Shown in pieces: positions 8,511 to 16,753 of a DNA stretch of 64,000 nt; the first letter of the stretch is position 1; every line of letters starts with the position of its first letter. Under the pieces are notes generated by a model that searched no databases, was not told the origin of the DNA, and saw only the letters and a list, made by a program, of their open reading frames with translations. The position numbers and the translations under genes were made by a program. The stretch comes from JAATFS01 sp037145635 (lineage in GTDB: Bacteria > Pseudomonadota > Gammaproteobacteria > Xanthomonadales > Xanthomonadaceae). The stretch lies in the NCBI GenBank assembly GCA_037145635.1, contig JBBCXB010000003.1:186001-250000 (forward strand), in the 5' to 3' direction.

Positions 8511-8652
8511 TATTCCCCGGCGGTTCATCGCGTGCAGCGCGGGCACTGCCTGGAGCTAAAAGTTACTTCATTCCGCAAGGCGGTCCAATTCCTCCGGAAT
8601 TGTTAAGCTCTATCATCAAATTTAATCCCGGCCCACGGTGGAAGGACAACGA

Positions 8653-8976
8653 ATGAAGAGTGTTGCATCTCTGTTATTAGGCATTACGGTCCTTTATTTA
8701 GTTTCTTGCTCCGGGTTGTCTGCGATTAAGTCGCGCGCGTTTGAGTCCATCAAACTGGGCGACAGTCGTAAGTCTGTGATCGATGCGATTGGCGCTCCAG
8801 ATTTACAAGAGCTTCCTAATGAGCTATCTGCGCGGTATGCGAGTCAACCTTGCGAAGGTAATTGTAAAGAACGTCTGTGGTTTGAAAACAAATTGAGTTT
8901 TCTAACCGAAGCGTGGTCGGTCGAATTGGATGAGAATGGCAACGTAATGCATAAGGCATATTGGCTCTCGCCGTAA
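8653..8976 (+). CDS. Small lipoprotein, SmpA/OmlA-like fold suspected
   Basis: 107 residues. The N-terminus is a lipoprotein signal with lipobox LVSC, so the mature protein starts at the cysteine near residue 18. The segment FESIKLGDSRKSVIDAIGAP resembles the G-x-S/T-x-x-x-V-x-x-x-x-G-x-P pattern of BamE/SmpA-like outer-membrane lipoproteins. ATG 8653 has GGAAGGA 7 nt upstream. It is AT-rich and sits in the debris downstream of the rhs operon, where small lipoproteins often act as periplasmic immunity proteins; that role is inferred. Confidence 0.65.
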   Translation: MKSVASLLLGITVLYLVSCSGLSAIKSRAFESIKLGDSRKSVIDAIGAPDLQELPNELSARYASQPCEGNCKERLWFENKLSFLTEAWSVELDENGNVMHKAYWLSP

Positions 8977-9297
8977 AAGCTCACTGTAACTCCCTTGGCG
9001 CCAGAGAGGGCGGCCCTCATCGGGAATTCAGAAGAGGGGCGATCCGCGAGGCTTTGGATGCGCGACCTTAGTCTCTAGTTCACCTGATAGAGTCACGCAA
9101 ACATTTCGACCCGGCATTTTAAACTATAGTGCAAAGGAAGCGGAATGTTCGATCAAGTGAAAGCCAGATCGAACAGGTCTATTCAAAATTTCTGAATGCT
9201 AAGCAGCGATGGCACTGGTGGCTCAGCGTTACACGATTCTGATTGATTGCGTGATGCCTCTACAGAGCGTTCAAAATCTAAGATAGTAGGAAAGGCA
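8977..9297. other. Gene-free stretch with inverted repeat and possible gene fragment
   Basis: No intact gene is visible. An 8-bp inverted repeat GTTCGATC / GATCGAAC lies at about 9147-9174. One plus-strand frame running through about 9165-9230 reads like the end of a protein (EQVYSKFLNAKQRWHWWL, stop near 9240). This may be the tail of a deleted gene. The segment is AT-rich like its neighbours. Confidence 0.35.
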
Positions 9298-9630
9298 ATG
9301 AGCGCAGTTGTCGCAAGTAACTTGGTTTTCTTCCTTGGATTCATAGGGCTAGCTTCCGTCGGCTTGATCTGCGTCAGGTCATGGAGAATTTCAATATTGG
9401 TTTTCAGGCGAGATGCGCAGAAGACGAGCGCTGTCTCGTCTATCCCCGTGATTTTGTTAACGGGAGGGGTTCTATGGCGGGACGCGAAAACTATGGTGAA
9501 AATATTCAAGTGCCTTACGGAAACTTGCTGCGGCCCTAATGTTGCTAGCGGATGGGCCTATCTTGCATTGCTGGGCGCTATTTATTTGGTATTTGAATTA
9601 TTGATCTTGCTGATTATAAAGTTCGGCTGA
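9298..9630 (+). CDS. Small inner-membrane protein, unknown
   Basis: 110 residues with three likely membrane segments: residues 6-26 (LVFFLGFIGLASVGLICV), a weaker one near 45-60 (VSSIPVILLTGGVLW) and a C-terminal one (LALLGAIYLVFELLILLII). ATG 9298 follows AGGAAAGG. No family is recognised. It lies in the rhs-associated island; membrane proteins of this kind sometimes protect against pore-forming toxins, but no partner is present. AT-rich composition suggests transfer. Confidence 0.6.
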   Translation: MSAVVASNLVFFLGFIGLASVGLICVRSWRISILVFRRDAQKTSAVSSIPVILLTGGVLWRDAKTMVKIFKCLTETCCGPNVASGWAYLALLGAIYLVFELLILLIIKFG

Positions 9631-9669
9631 CTGAAGCAATGATTATCCAGTAGTTCTACGCACGCACAC

Positions 9670-9762
9670 ATGCTTTTCACTTCGGGAAAGGTCAACGATG
9701 CGGCCGATCAGAAGACCTGTGAATTTCTGGGGCAGTGGATGGACTGCGGGCAGGGCAAGTAA
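9670..9762 (+). pseudogene. C-terminal protein fragment (30 codons)
   Basis: A short frame reading MLFTSGKVNDAADQKTCEF and ending ...WMDCGQGK. It looks like the extreme C-terminus of a larger secreted or toxin-like protein, with two cysteines, directly before the next small lipoprotein gene. No ribosome-binding site precedes the ATG. This layout, a toxin tip remnant followed by an immunity-like gene, is typical of orphan cassettes downstream of rhs genes. Confidence 0.35.
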
Positions 9763-9792
9763 TATTTGAAAGCTCACAAAGAGGTAGTCGAT

Positions 9793-10230
9793 GTGACCTC
9801 GGCTGCAACCAAATTCCCGTTTTTCGCTGCTATGGCGCTCACCGCCGCCTGCCAGTCAAAGCAGGTGGGGCAGGTCGCGCTAAGCGAGAGATTCAATGTA
9901 TGTGCGGTGCTCCCGCGGGACGCCTCCTTCCAACCTGGCGAGCCGGGCCCTGATTTCGACCTGGGCGTGCTGCAGGCGAACGGCATGATGATCGAAGTGC
10001 AGATTGGAGGGCACCCGCGATTCTCACATCGGGTTGTCACGACAGGCGTGAGGGCAACAGCCGGGTTCGAATTCTTGGGTAGCGAGAGAGGCGACGGACA
10101 AGAGAAGTACTTGTTCGCCTATGCGCGAGGCGATAAGGAAGGGCCGATGTACGTAATGTTCATGGCTCCCGATTTGAGCCGTTACCGGTATGTCCTAATG
10201 AGGAAGAACGTGCTGATTAGCTGCAAATAG
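9793..10230 (+). CDS. Small lipoprotein, immunity-like
   Basis: 145 residues from GTG 9793, which has AAGAGGTAG about 7 nt upstream. The N-terminus (TKFPFFAAMALTAAC) is a lipoprotein signal with lipobox LTAAC, placing the mature protein in the periplasm. The rest is a soluble, probably beta-rich domain without a recognised family (KEGPMYVMFMAPDLSRYRY). An upstream TTG at 9766 is possible but lacks a Shine-Dalgarno. Context points to an orphan periplasmic immunity protein; this is inference. Confidence 0.55.
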   Translation: MTSAATKFPFFAAMALTAACQSKQVGQVALSERFNVCAVLPRDASFQPGEPGPDFDLGVLQANGMMIEVQIGGHPRFSHRVVTTGVRATAGFEFLGSERGDGQEKYLFAYARGDKEGPMYVMFMAPDLSRYRYVLMRKNVLISCK

Positions 10231-10319
10231 CTAAGGCGGGAACAGGGCGTTTCCAGAACATGCCACTGCAGCGCCGGACGTGAGCCTTGGCAGATGTGGC
10301 GCTCCGGGCGAGAACAGCG

Positions 10320-10457
10320 ATGCACAGGGCGGTAAGATTTTCAACCGGCTTGATGATCGCCATCAGGATGCTGCTCGGAGGGATATGTTTCTTGAACGGC
10401 GATGGAGCAGGAAGGCCGAGCGAAGCGCAGCTGCTAGCGGAGCTGCCGGGCAGGTAG
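10320..10457 (+). pseudogene. Truncated paralogue of the 11089-11583 gene
   Basis: A 45-codon frame (FSTGLMIAIRMLLGG, then FLNGDGAGRPSEAQLLAEL) that aligns without gaps to the transmembrane start of the gene at 11089-11583 (ASIGVMFALMTVLGL, then LLNGDWSGKPSEARLVAEL), with about 19 of 35 residues identical. The match is also visible at DNA level (CTTGAACGGCGA, GCCGAGCGAAGCGC). It stops at 10457, where the intact copy continues for about 100 residues. It is best read as a decayed duplicate. Confidence 0.5.
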
Positions 10458-10637
10458 AGGGCTCTATTGACCCTGGCGACGCAGTAGTGAGCAAGTCTTT
10501 CAAGCCTGGCAGCTGGGCTAATAGCAATCGCTATGTACGTATCGGAAGGGGCTGGCATGGACGAGATCAGTTGTCCAGGCGTTTGGCCGAAGTGTGATAA
10601 CACGATCAGGTCATATCGACTTTTTCAGGGGTGGGCA

Positions 10638-11003
10638 ATGGGGGCGATAAATGAAGACTTTCAAGATGGATTTCAGAAAAGTTGCATAGTCGCGCTGAGT
10701 GAGCTTGTTGTAGCAAACGGTGGTGAAGTTCTGACCGTTGAAAAGCTCGGCATTGCGGAGAAATATGGAGAGGTTAAGTTTGTTACCTTGGACGGATCTG
10801 TGGCGACGGCTTGGATCTACGAGGACGAATGCATGGTGACGGCTCCCAGTGGCTCATATCATTTTGAAAAGCCTGACTTTCGCAACGCAGATGAGTTGCA
10901 GCAATGCTTTCTCGAACTAGTGGCCTCTCTTGCGAACGGGGAGTCTCCTCCATCCTTCAAAGGAAGCTCCTGGATTGGCTTTTTTCGGGGCAGAAAACTC
11001 TAG
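10638..11003 (+). CDS. Hypothetical protein, immunity-like
   Basis: 121 residues, acidic and soluble (MGAINEDFQDGFQKSCIVAL...), no signal peptide and no recognised family. ATG 10638 follows CAGGGGTGG; an alternative ATG at 10557 with GGAAGGGG would add 27 residues of less protein-like sequence. Size, acidity, AT-rich codons and position between two related gene copies suggest an immunity protein or island cargo. Function unknown. Confidence 0.55.
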   Translation: MGAINEDFQDGFQKSCIVALSELVVANGGEVLTVEKLGIAEKYGEVKFVTLDGSVATAWIYEDECMVTAPSGSYHFEKPDFRNADELQQCFLELVASLANGESPPSFKGSSWIGFFRGRKL

Positions 11004-11088
11004 CACTAGGCTTTGAGCGCCCTCCTGAACCAGAGAACGGACCAAAGCGCTACTGCTGAAGAGCCATGGGCGAGCCGGCAGCAGTGGA

Positions 11089-11583
11089 ATGGTTGGGGCG
11101 AAAGCCAGGCTCCCGTCATGGCGCCGGCCTGCGCCGGAAGTGAGTGCCGATAGCCCTGACGCTTGGGGCGAAAATGATGATGTACGGGCAGTACGAGCCT
11201 CAATCGGTGTGATGTTCGCGCTCATGACGGTGCTCGGACTGGCACGTCTCTTGAACGGCGACTGGTCAGGAAAGCCGAGCGAAGCGCGGCTGGTGGCGGA
11301 ATTGACTAGGCTGCGGCCTTCGCTCGTCATGTCCGACTTTCGCTATGTAGATAAGCTCATCGGGGCTTATGTCACAGCCGATGTGCCGGATGGTCGGAGC
11401 TACGCCCTGGGTGTAGATCCCTTGATGGCAGGTTGGAGCCTGAAAACGAAGAGGCGCTATACAGGCGGGGAAGTGCTGACTTATTGCCGAGGCCGCTTGG
11501 CGCTGATGCTGGATACGACCGCTACGGCCCGGATTACCAGCATCGACATCCATTGGGTGTCCGACCGAGAACGCAGCTTTTAG
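11089..11583 (+). CDS. Membrane-anchored small protein, unknown
   Basis: Up to 164 residues with one N-terminal membrane segment (ASIGVMFALMTVLGLARLL) followed by a soluble domain of about 110 residues (YVDKLIGAYV, YALGVDPLMAGWSL, ITSIDIHWVSDRERSF). The start is uncertain: ATG 11089, GTG 11140 and GTG 11209 are all possible, none with a convincing ribosome-binding site. A truncated relative of its N-terminus lies 0.8 kb upstream, so the segment was duplicated. No known family. It marks the right edge of the AT-rich island. Confidence 0.5.
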   Translation: MVGAKARLPSWRRPAPEVSADSPDAWGENDDVRAVRASIGVMFALMTVLGLARLLNGDWSGKPSEARLVAELTRLRPSLVMSDFRYVDKLIGAYVTADVPDGRSYALGVDPLMAGWSLKTKRRYTGGEVLTYCRGRLALMLDTTATARITSIDIHWVSDRERSF

Positions 11584-11704
11584 TGCGCGCGTTAGCGGCC
11601 TCCGTGGCAGCGTCACGGAGCGTCAAGTGCCGCGCTTTCGCGATGCTCACTGTAACCAGCCGGCGTTATCCTGCCGGCGTCTTTCTCACCTCCCTCATGC
11701 CTCC

Positions 11705-12127
11705 ATGCGCCTTCCCCATGTCAGCCTGCTGGCCCTGCTCGCGCTCGCCGTGGCACCCACCGCCCAGGCCGCCAAGCATTGCCTGCCCTATGCGCCGCTC
11801 AGGATCAGCCTGTCCGGCACGCTGGAGCGGGCTGCCGCGTCCGCCTCGCGGGCGGGGCAGCCGCCGACGGAGGCCGATCCGCTGGCGGCCCATACCCTGC
11901 GCCTGCCGGCGCCGGTGTGCGTGGCGGTATCCGCCGATGGACAGTCGGCCGCGCACGACAACGTCCGCGTGCTGGCGTTGGGGCTGACGCCGGCACAGGC
12001 GGCGCATCTGGACGAGGACCTGGGGCAGACGGTGCGCCTGCACGGCCGCCTGTCGCAGGGCGCGCACGTCGGTGCCGGGGGCGAGCGTACGGTGCGGCTG
12101 ACGGTCGAGGAGATCGAAGGCGACTAA
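11705..12127 (+). CDS. Secreted DUF4431-like protein
   Basis: 140 residues with a clean Sec signal peptide (LLALLALAVAPTAQAA). The mature part (LRISLSGTL near the start, LDEDLGQTVRLHGRLSQ in the second half, ending VRLTVEEIEGD) matches DUF4431, small periplasmic proteins with an OB-like strand pattern. No catalytic motif is visible. High GC returns here, so this is the first clearly chromosomal gene right of the island. It is a single-gene unit. Family call moderate. Confidence 0.65.
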   Translation: MRLPHVSLLALLALAVAPTAQAAKHCLPYAPLRISLSGTLERAAASASRAGQPPTEADPLAAHTLRLPAPVCVAVSADGQSAAHDNVRVLALGLTPAQAAHLDEDLGQTVRLHGRLSQGAHVGAGGERTVRLTVEEIEGD

Positions 12128-12231
12128 GCGTTGGGCGTGCCGTGCGCCTTGCACCCGGCCGCACCGCAGCCACCACGCGCGGTGCTAACGCGGCCTGCGC
12201 TAGAACAGGGCCCTCCGCCGGTTTTGTTCGA

Positions 12232-12711
12232 ATGCCCAAATCTTCCTCCCCGCCGCCGCGCCGCATCGGCCTGATCTCCGACACCCACGGCCTGCTGCGC
12301 CCGCAGGCGCTGGACGCGCTACGCGGTTGCGAGCTCATCGTGCACGCCGGCGATGTCGGCAAGCCGGAGGTGCTGGCGGCGCTGCGGGCGCTCGCGCCAC
12401 TGCACGCGATCCGCGGCAACATCGACGTGCAGCCGTGGGCCCAGGTGCTTCCCGAGACGCTGGACCTGGAGATCGATGGCGTACGAGTGCATGTGCGGCA
12501 CGACCTCAAGACCCTGGGACCTGACGTCCGTGCCGACGTCGTGGTCACCGGGCACTCGCACAAGCCACTTATCGAGACGCGTGACGGCGTGCTGTACGTC
12601 AACCCGGGCAGTGCGGGGCCGCGGCGTTTTAGCCTGCCGGTCACGGTCGCGACGTTGCGATTGGGCGACGGCCCGCCGCATGCGGCGCTGCACGCGCTCG
12701 ATCCAGGGTAA
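12232..12711 (+). CDS. YfcE/MJ0936-family metallophosphoesterase
   Basis: 159 residues, the usual length for this family of dimetal phosphodiesterases. The metal motifs are visible in order: SDTHG (D-x-H), GDVG, GNID and GHSHKP, followed by NPGS. The enzyme would hydrolyse small phosphodiesters such as bis-p-nitrophenyl phosphate in vitro; the in-vivo substrate is unknown. Cytoplasmic, no signal peptide. It stands alone, 104 bp after the DUF4431 gene. Confidence 0.88.
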   Translation: MPKSSSPPPRRIGLISDTHGLLRPQALDALRGCELIVHAGDVGKPEVLAALRALAPLHAIRGNIDVQPWAQVLPETLDLEIDGVRVHVRHDLKTLGPDVRADVVVTGHSHKPLIETRDGVLYVNPGSAGPRRFSLPVTVATLRLGDGPPHAALHALDPG

Positions 12712-13094
12712 TGCTTCCGCCGCATGCGGGACGGCACATCGCCGACGCGGCGGACTGTGCTTTCAACATTACGCGCGTTCATCGCGTCGATCCTGGCGAG
12801 TCGTTGCCGCACGCTACACGGTGCGCTTGGGTACGTATCGCTACCGCTGCCCGTCGTCCGACGCGCGCATGCTGTGGCGTCGGTCCGCTTCGCGCAGCCG
12901 TCGGCGCGGAACTCCCCGGGTCTACCTGCGCGGTTCGAAGCCACAGCCTGCCTCGCGATGCTCGCAGGCGCCATCGTCGTGTGCCTCAGCCCGCCGCGCT
13001 CGGCCATGCGCCCCGGCCTGTCGTGCGACGCACCACCACCTGCCGTCAACGCCAACAGGGCCATGCTGCACCCTCGTTTCGCCAGGAGTCCGTC
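12712..13094. other. Gene-free intergenic stretch
   Basis: 383 bp between the phosphoesterase and the aldo/keto reductase. Open frames exist but show no protein character, and no hairpin, promoter or repeat stands out. It presumably holds the promoter of the reductase gene. Confidence 0.4.
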
Positions 13095-14243
13095 ATGAAC
13101 ACGCGCCGCCATTTCCTTTCCGCCGCCGCCGCCGGCACCGCCGCGCTGGCTGCCGCACCGCTGCTGGCGCAGGCGTCCGCGCCGGGCAGCGTGATGCCCA
13201 CGCGCGGCAAGACCGGCGCGGCGGCCCTGCCGACCCATGCGGCCCAGGCCGGCCAGCGCTACCGGCCGCCGGTGCGCCTGGGGCTGGGCGGGGTGGCCAT
13301 CGGCAACGGCTTCGCGCCGGCCACCGACGCGCAGAGCGAGCAGACCCTGGCCGCGGCCTGGGCCGCCGGCGTGCGCTACTTCGACACCTCGCCGTGGTAC
13401 GGGCTGGGGCTGTCCGAGCGCCGCTACGGCCACCATCTGCACACCCATGCGGTGAAGGAATACGCGCTCTCCACCAAGGTCGGGCGCCTGCTCACCGCCA
13501 CCGCCCAGCCCCCGGAGACCATGTGGCAGCAGCCGTCGCCGTTCGACTACCGCTACGACTACAGCGCGGCCGGGGTGCGGCGCTCGGTGGAGGACAGCCT
13601 GCAGCGGCTGGGGGTGTCGCAGATCGACATCGTGTTCATCCACGACCTGTCGCCCGACAACGAGAAGGACCTGGGCATGCCGTGGGAGCAGCGCTTCGCC
13701 GAGGCGGCCAAGGGCGCGATGCCGGAGCTGACGCGGATGCGCGAGGAGGGCCTGATCAAGGCGTGGGGCTTCGGCGTGAACCGCCCGGAGCCGGCGCTGC
13801 GCGCGGTGCAGGAGGCCGACCCTGACATCTTCCTGCTGGCCTGCCAGTACTCGCTGCTCGACCACGCGCAGGCGCTGCATGACACCTTCCCGAAGATCGC
13901 CCGCCACGGTGCCTCGGTGGTGGTCGGCGCGCCGCTGCTGGCCGGCTACCTGGCCGGCCGCGACCGCTACCTCTACGACGGCACCGTGCCTGACTGGGCG
14001 CCGGCCAAGCGGCAGAAGGCGCTGGCCGCGTGCGAGCGCCACGGCGTGGACCTGCGCACGGTGGCGCTGCAGTTCGCCGACGCGCCGGCGGTGGTGTCGG
14101 CGGTGATCCCGGGCGCGCGCACGCCCGAGCAGGTGCGTGCGAACGTCGAGTCGATGCGCGTGGCGATCCCGGCCGGGCTGTGGGAGGACCTGCGCCGCGA
14201 CGGCGTGATCGAGGCCGAGGCGCCGGTGCCGGGCGCGCGCTGA
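13095..14243 (+). CDS. Exported aldo/keto reductase (D-threo-aldose 1-dehydrogenase type)
   Basis: 382 residues. The N-terminus MNTRRHFLSAAAAG has an RR-x-F-L twin-arginine motif and a hydrophobic run ending LLAQASA, so it is probably exported folded by Tat with its cofactor. The body is an AKR TIM barrel: GLGGVAIGN, the catalytic region FDTSPWYGLGLSERRYG (Asp and Tyr), STKVG (Lys) and the C-terminal IPGARTPEQVRANV cofactor site. Close relatives oxidise L-fucose or related aldoses with NAD(P). ATG 13095 follows CAGGAG. A single-gene unit; substrate not fixed by sequence. Confidence 0.85.
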   Translation: MNTRRHFLSAAAAGTAALAAAPLLAQASAPGSVMPTRGKTGAAALPTHAAQAGQRYRPPVRLGLGGVAIGNGFAPATDAQSEQTLAAAWAAGVRYFDTSPWYGLGLSERRYGHHLHTHAVKEYALSTKVGRLLTATAQPPETMWQQPSPFDYRYDYSAAGVRRSVEDSLQRLGVSQIDIVFIHDLSPDNEKDLGMPWEQRFAEAAKGAMPELTRMREEGLIKAWGFGVNRPEPALRAVQEADPDIFLLACQYSLLDHAQALHDTFPKIARHGASVVVGAPLLAGYLAGRDRYLYDGTVPDWAPAKRQKALAACERHGVDLRTVALQFADAPAVVSAVIPGARTPEQVRANVESMRVAIPAGLWEDLRRDGVIEAEAPVPGAR

Positions 14244-14665
14244 TCGGCTGACGTGATCGGTTGGCCCGGCCAACCGGGCCGGAAGACGCGCGTGCCGCCG
14301 GTGCCCGGGAGAATGTCCTGCGCGGCACGTGCGCCGCACTCGATATCGATGCGGGGGGTTCGCCGCCACGTATCGTCCAGCTCGACGTGCAAAGTGCTCA
14401 TGGGGCCTGCGCCGGCCCTGCCGGGCGATGCATGGGGCCGTGCCCCCACACCGGCTCGCATCGCGTGAGCGCATGCGAGGCAGGCAGGCGCAGGGACGCA
14501 GGTTCGGCCTTGGGCGCCCCGTATCCGGGGACAGGGCGCGCTGAACACTTCGGAGGTGGCGTCGTGCCGCGAGCTCGTCGCAGGCGGCTGGAGGGACGCA
14601 ATTCGCCGGCGCCGGCCGGCACGCACTTTGTACTATCGGCAGGCCACCCCTGCCGAGGACCTCCC
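14244..14665. other. Intergenic stretch with a short hairpin
   Basis: 422 bp without a credible gene. A 7-bp stem GGTTGGC-CCG-GCCAACC lies at 14259-14275, just after the reductase stop, but without a T-tract. It could aid termination or mRNA stability. Nothing else stands out. Confidence 0.4.
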
Positions 14666-16501
14666 ATGACCGTGCGCTTCCCGCTCCGCCCCCTCGCCCT
14701 GAGTGCCGCCGTGGCGGTGCTCGTGTCCGCGGCCGCTGGCCAGGCGTTCGCGGTGCCGTCCCGCCCGGCGGCCCCACCGGCCACCCCTGCCACGCCGGCG
14801 AGCCCGGTCTCGGCGTTCTTCGCCGAGTTCAGCGACACCTGGATGCGCCGCCAGCCCTCGGCCTCCACCGCCAGCCGCTACTTCGACGGCGCCACCCAGG
14901 CGCAGCTGGACAGTCAGCTCACCCCGCTGACGGCGGCGTTCGATCGCCAGACCGTGCAGCTGGCGCGGCAGGGCCTGGTGCGGCTGGCGGGCTTCGACCG
15001 CCGCACGATGACCGACACCGAGCGGGTCTCGGCCGAGCTGATGCAGTGGCAGCTGCAGAGCGTGGTCGACGGCGAGCGTTATGCCGACCACGACTTCCCG
15101 CTGCAGCAGATGAACGGCGCCAACGTGCAGCTGCCCAACCTGATGACGGTGGTGCACCCGCTCGACAGCGCCGCCGACGCCGAGCACTACCTCGCGCGCC
15201 TGGGCCAGTTCAAGGCGCGCATGGGCGAGGCGGTGCAGCGTGCGCAGGCGGGCGCGGCCAAGGGGTTGCTGCCGCCACGCTTCATCCTCGACGAGACGGT
15301 GGCGCAGATGCGCCAGTTCGTGTCGACGCCGCCGGATCGCAACCCGCTGGTGACCACGCTCGCCACCAAGCTGGCCGCGGCCAAGGACGTGGATGCGGCG
15401 CGGCGGGCCGGTTTCGTCCGCCAGGCCACCGCGGTGGTCGCCGACCAGGTCTACCCGGCGTGGCAGCAGGCCATCGCGGCGCTGGAGCGGCAACGCGCGC
15501 AGGCCGGCGACGCCGCCGGCGCCTGGCGCCTGCCCGATGGCGAGGGCTATTACCGCTACCAGCTGCGCCGCTTCACCTCCACCGACCTGAGCCCGCAGCA
15601 GATCCACGCGGTCGGCCTGGCCGAGGTGACGCGCATCGAGGCCGAGATGGACCGCATCCTGGTCTCGCTGGGCCGCCGCGAGGGCAGCGTGGCGCAGCGC
15701 ATCGCACAGCTGGACAAGGACCTGGCCTACCCGGACGACGACGCCGGCCGCCGCGCGATCATGCACGACATCGACGGCATCCTGGCCGACGCCAAGCGCC
15801 GCTCGGCGGCGCTGTTCGACCGCGTGCCCCGCGCCGACGTGATCGCGCGGCCGTACCCGGAGTTCCGCTGGAAGAGCGCGGCCGCCAGCTACACCGCGCC
15901 GCCGCTGGACGGCTCGCGCCCGGGCGTGTTCCAGATGCCGCTGCGGCCCGAGCGCCTGACCCGCTTCGGGCTGCGCACGCTGACCTACCACGAGACGGTG
16001 CCGGGGCATCACTTCCAGATCGCGCTGTCGGTGGAGAACGCCGCGCTGCCGAAGTTCCGCCAGACCCGCGCGCTCGGCGGCATCTCCGCCTTCAGCGAGG
16101 GCTGGGCGCTGTACGCCGAGCGCCTGGCGGCCGAGAACGGCTGGTACGACGGCGATCCGGAAGGGCGGCTGGGCCAGCTCGACGCCGAGCTGTTCCGCGC
16201 GCGCCGGCTGGTGGTGGACACGGGACTGCACGCGATGAAGTGGACGCGGCAGCAGGCCATCGACTACGGCATCGAGCGCTCGGAGGTGGACCGCTACGTG
16301 GTCTATCCCGGCCAGGCGACGTCGTACATGGTCGGCCAGCGCGAGCTGCTGCGCCTGCGCGACAAGGCGCGTGCGGCGCTCGGGGCGCGCTTCGACCCGC
16401 GCCGCTTCCACGACCGCGTGCTGCTCACCGGCGTGGTGCCGCTGCCGCTGCTGGAGCGCGAGGTGGATGCGTACGTCGCGCAGGCGCTGGCGGAGGGGTG
16501 A
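14666..16501 (+). CDS. Secreted DUF885 family metallohydrolase
   Basis: 611 residues with a signal peptide (LALSAAVAVLVSAAAGQAFA) and a Pro/Ala-rich linker. The DUF885 domain spans most of the rest. The HETVPGHHFQ segment near residue 440 is a HExxxGHH metal site shared with gluzincin-like peptidases, and FSEGWALYAERLA supplies the downstream glutamate. These proteins are predicted periplasmic metallopeptidases or hydrolases; a biological substrate is not established. ATG 14666 is preceded by GAGGAC. Single-gene transcription is likely. Confidence 0.85.
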   Translation: MTVRFPLRPLALSAAVAVLVSAAAGQAFAVPSRPAAPPATPATPASPVSAFFAEFSDTWMRRQPSASTASRYFDGATQAQLDSQLTPLTAAFDRQTVQLARQGLVRLAGFDRRTMTDTERVSAELMQWQLQSVVDGERYADHDFPLQQMNGANVQLPNLMTVVHPLDSAADAEHYLARLGQFKARMGEAVQRAQAGAAKGLLPPRFILDETVAQMRQFVSTPPDRNPLVTTLATKLAAAKDVDAARRAGFVRQATAVVADQVYPAWQQAIAALERQRAQAGDAAGAWRLPDGEGYYRYQLRRFTSTDLSPQQIHAVGLAEVTRIEAEMDRILVSLGRREGSVAQRIAQLDKDLAYPDDDAGRRAIMHDIDGILADAKRRSAALFDRVPRADVIARPYPEFRWKSAAASYTAPPLDGSRPGVFQMPLRPERLTRFGLRTLTYHETVPGHHFQIALSVENAALPKFRQTRALGGISAFSEGWALYAERLAAENGWYDGDPEGRLGQLDAELFRARRLVVDTGLHAMKWTRQQAIDYGIERSEVDRYVVYPGQATSYMVGQRELLRLRDKARAALGARFDPRRFHDRVLLTGVVPLPLLEREVDAYVAQALAEG

Positions 16502-16533
16502 GTGCGTGGGCGAGGGCGGGGCTGGCGCGCTTG

Positions 16534-16579
16534 CCCTCATCCGCCCTTCGGGCACCTTCTCCCGCACGCGGGAGAAGGG
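16534..16579. repeat. Dispersed intergenic repeat, copy 1
   Basis: Starts CCCTCATCCGCCCTTCGGGC and ends in the hairpin CTTCTCCCGC-ACGCGGGAGAAG. The same element occurs inverted at 26676-26720 with one mismatch in 45 bases. It lies in the 3' flank of the DUF885 gene. Elements of this kind are common between genes in Xanthomonadaceae and may act as REP-like or terminator sequences. Confidence 0.85.
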
Positions 16580-16582
16580 CGC

Positions 16583-16722
16583 GGGATCGACGATGCTTGG
16601 AGTGGCTTCTTCCGTACGGGAGTAGATGCTGGATCGACGCTGCTTCGGGAGGACCGCTGCCGCTTGCGGGCGTAGGAGGCGGGATCGACGCTCGCTTGGA
16701 GGGCCTTTCCCGCGTGCGGGGG
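16583..16722. repeat. Three imperfect tandem repeats of about 50 bp
   Basis: Units begin GGGATCGACG (16583), TGGATCGACG (16630) and GGGATCGACG (16681), each followed by GCTTSGGAGG-like sequence and a CGTRCGGG/TTGCGGG segment. Spacing is 47 and 51 bp. They directly follow the dispersed repeat and fill the space to the esterase stop. Confidence 0.65.
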
Positions 16723-16753
16723 CCGGCCACGGCGCGGCGGAGTCTTCGCCGCG

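Noticed and set aside
12724..13098. Possible gene between phosphoesterase and reductase
   Set aside because: No ribosome-binding site or recognisable protein pattern, and it overlaps the start of the reductase.
11805..14777. Very long minus-strand open frame (990 codons) opposite the phosphoesterase and reductase
   Set aside because: Composition-driven shadow of the plus-strand genes; no protein family pattern, and the plus-strand genes have clear motifs.
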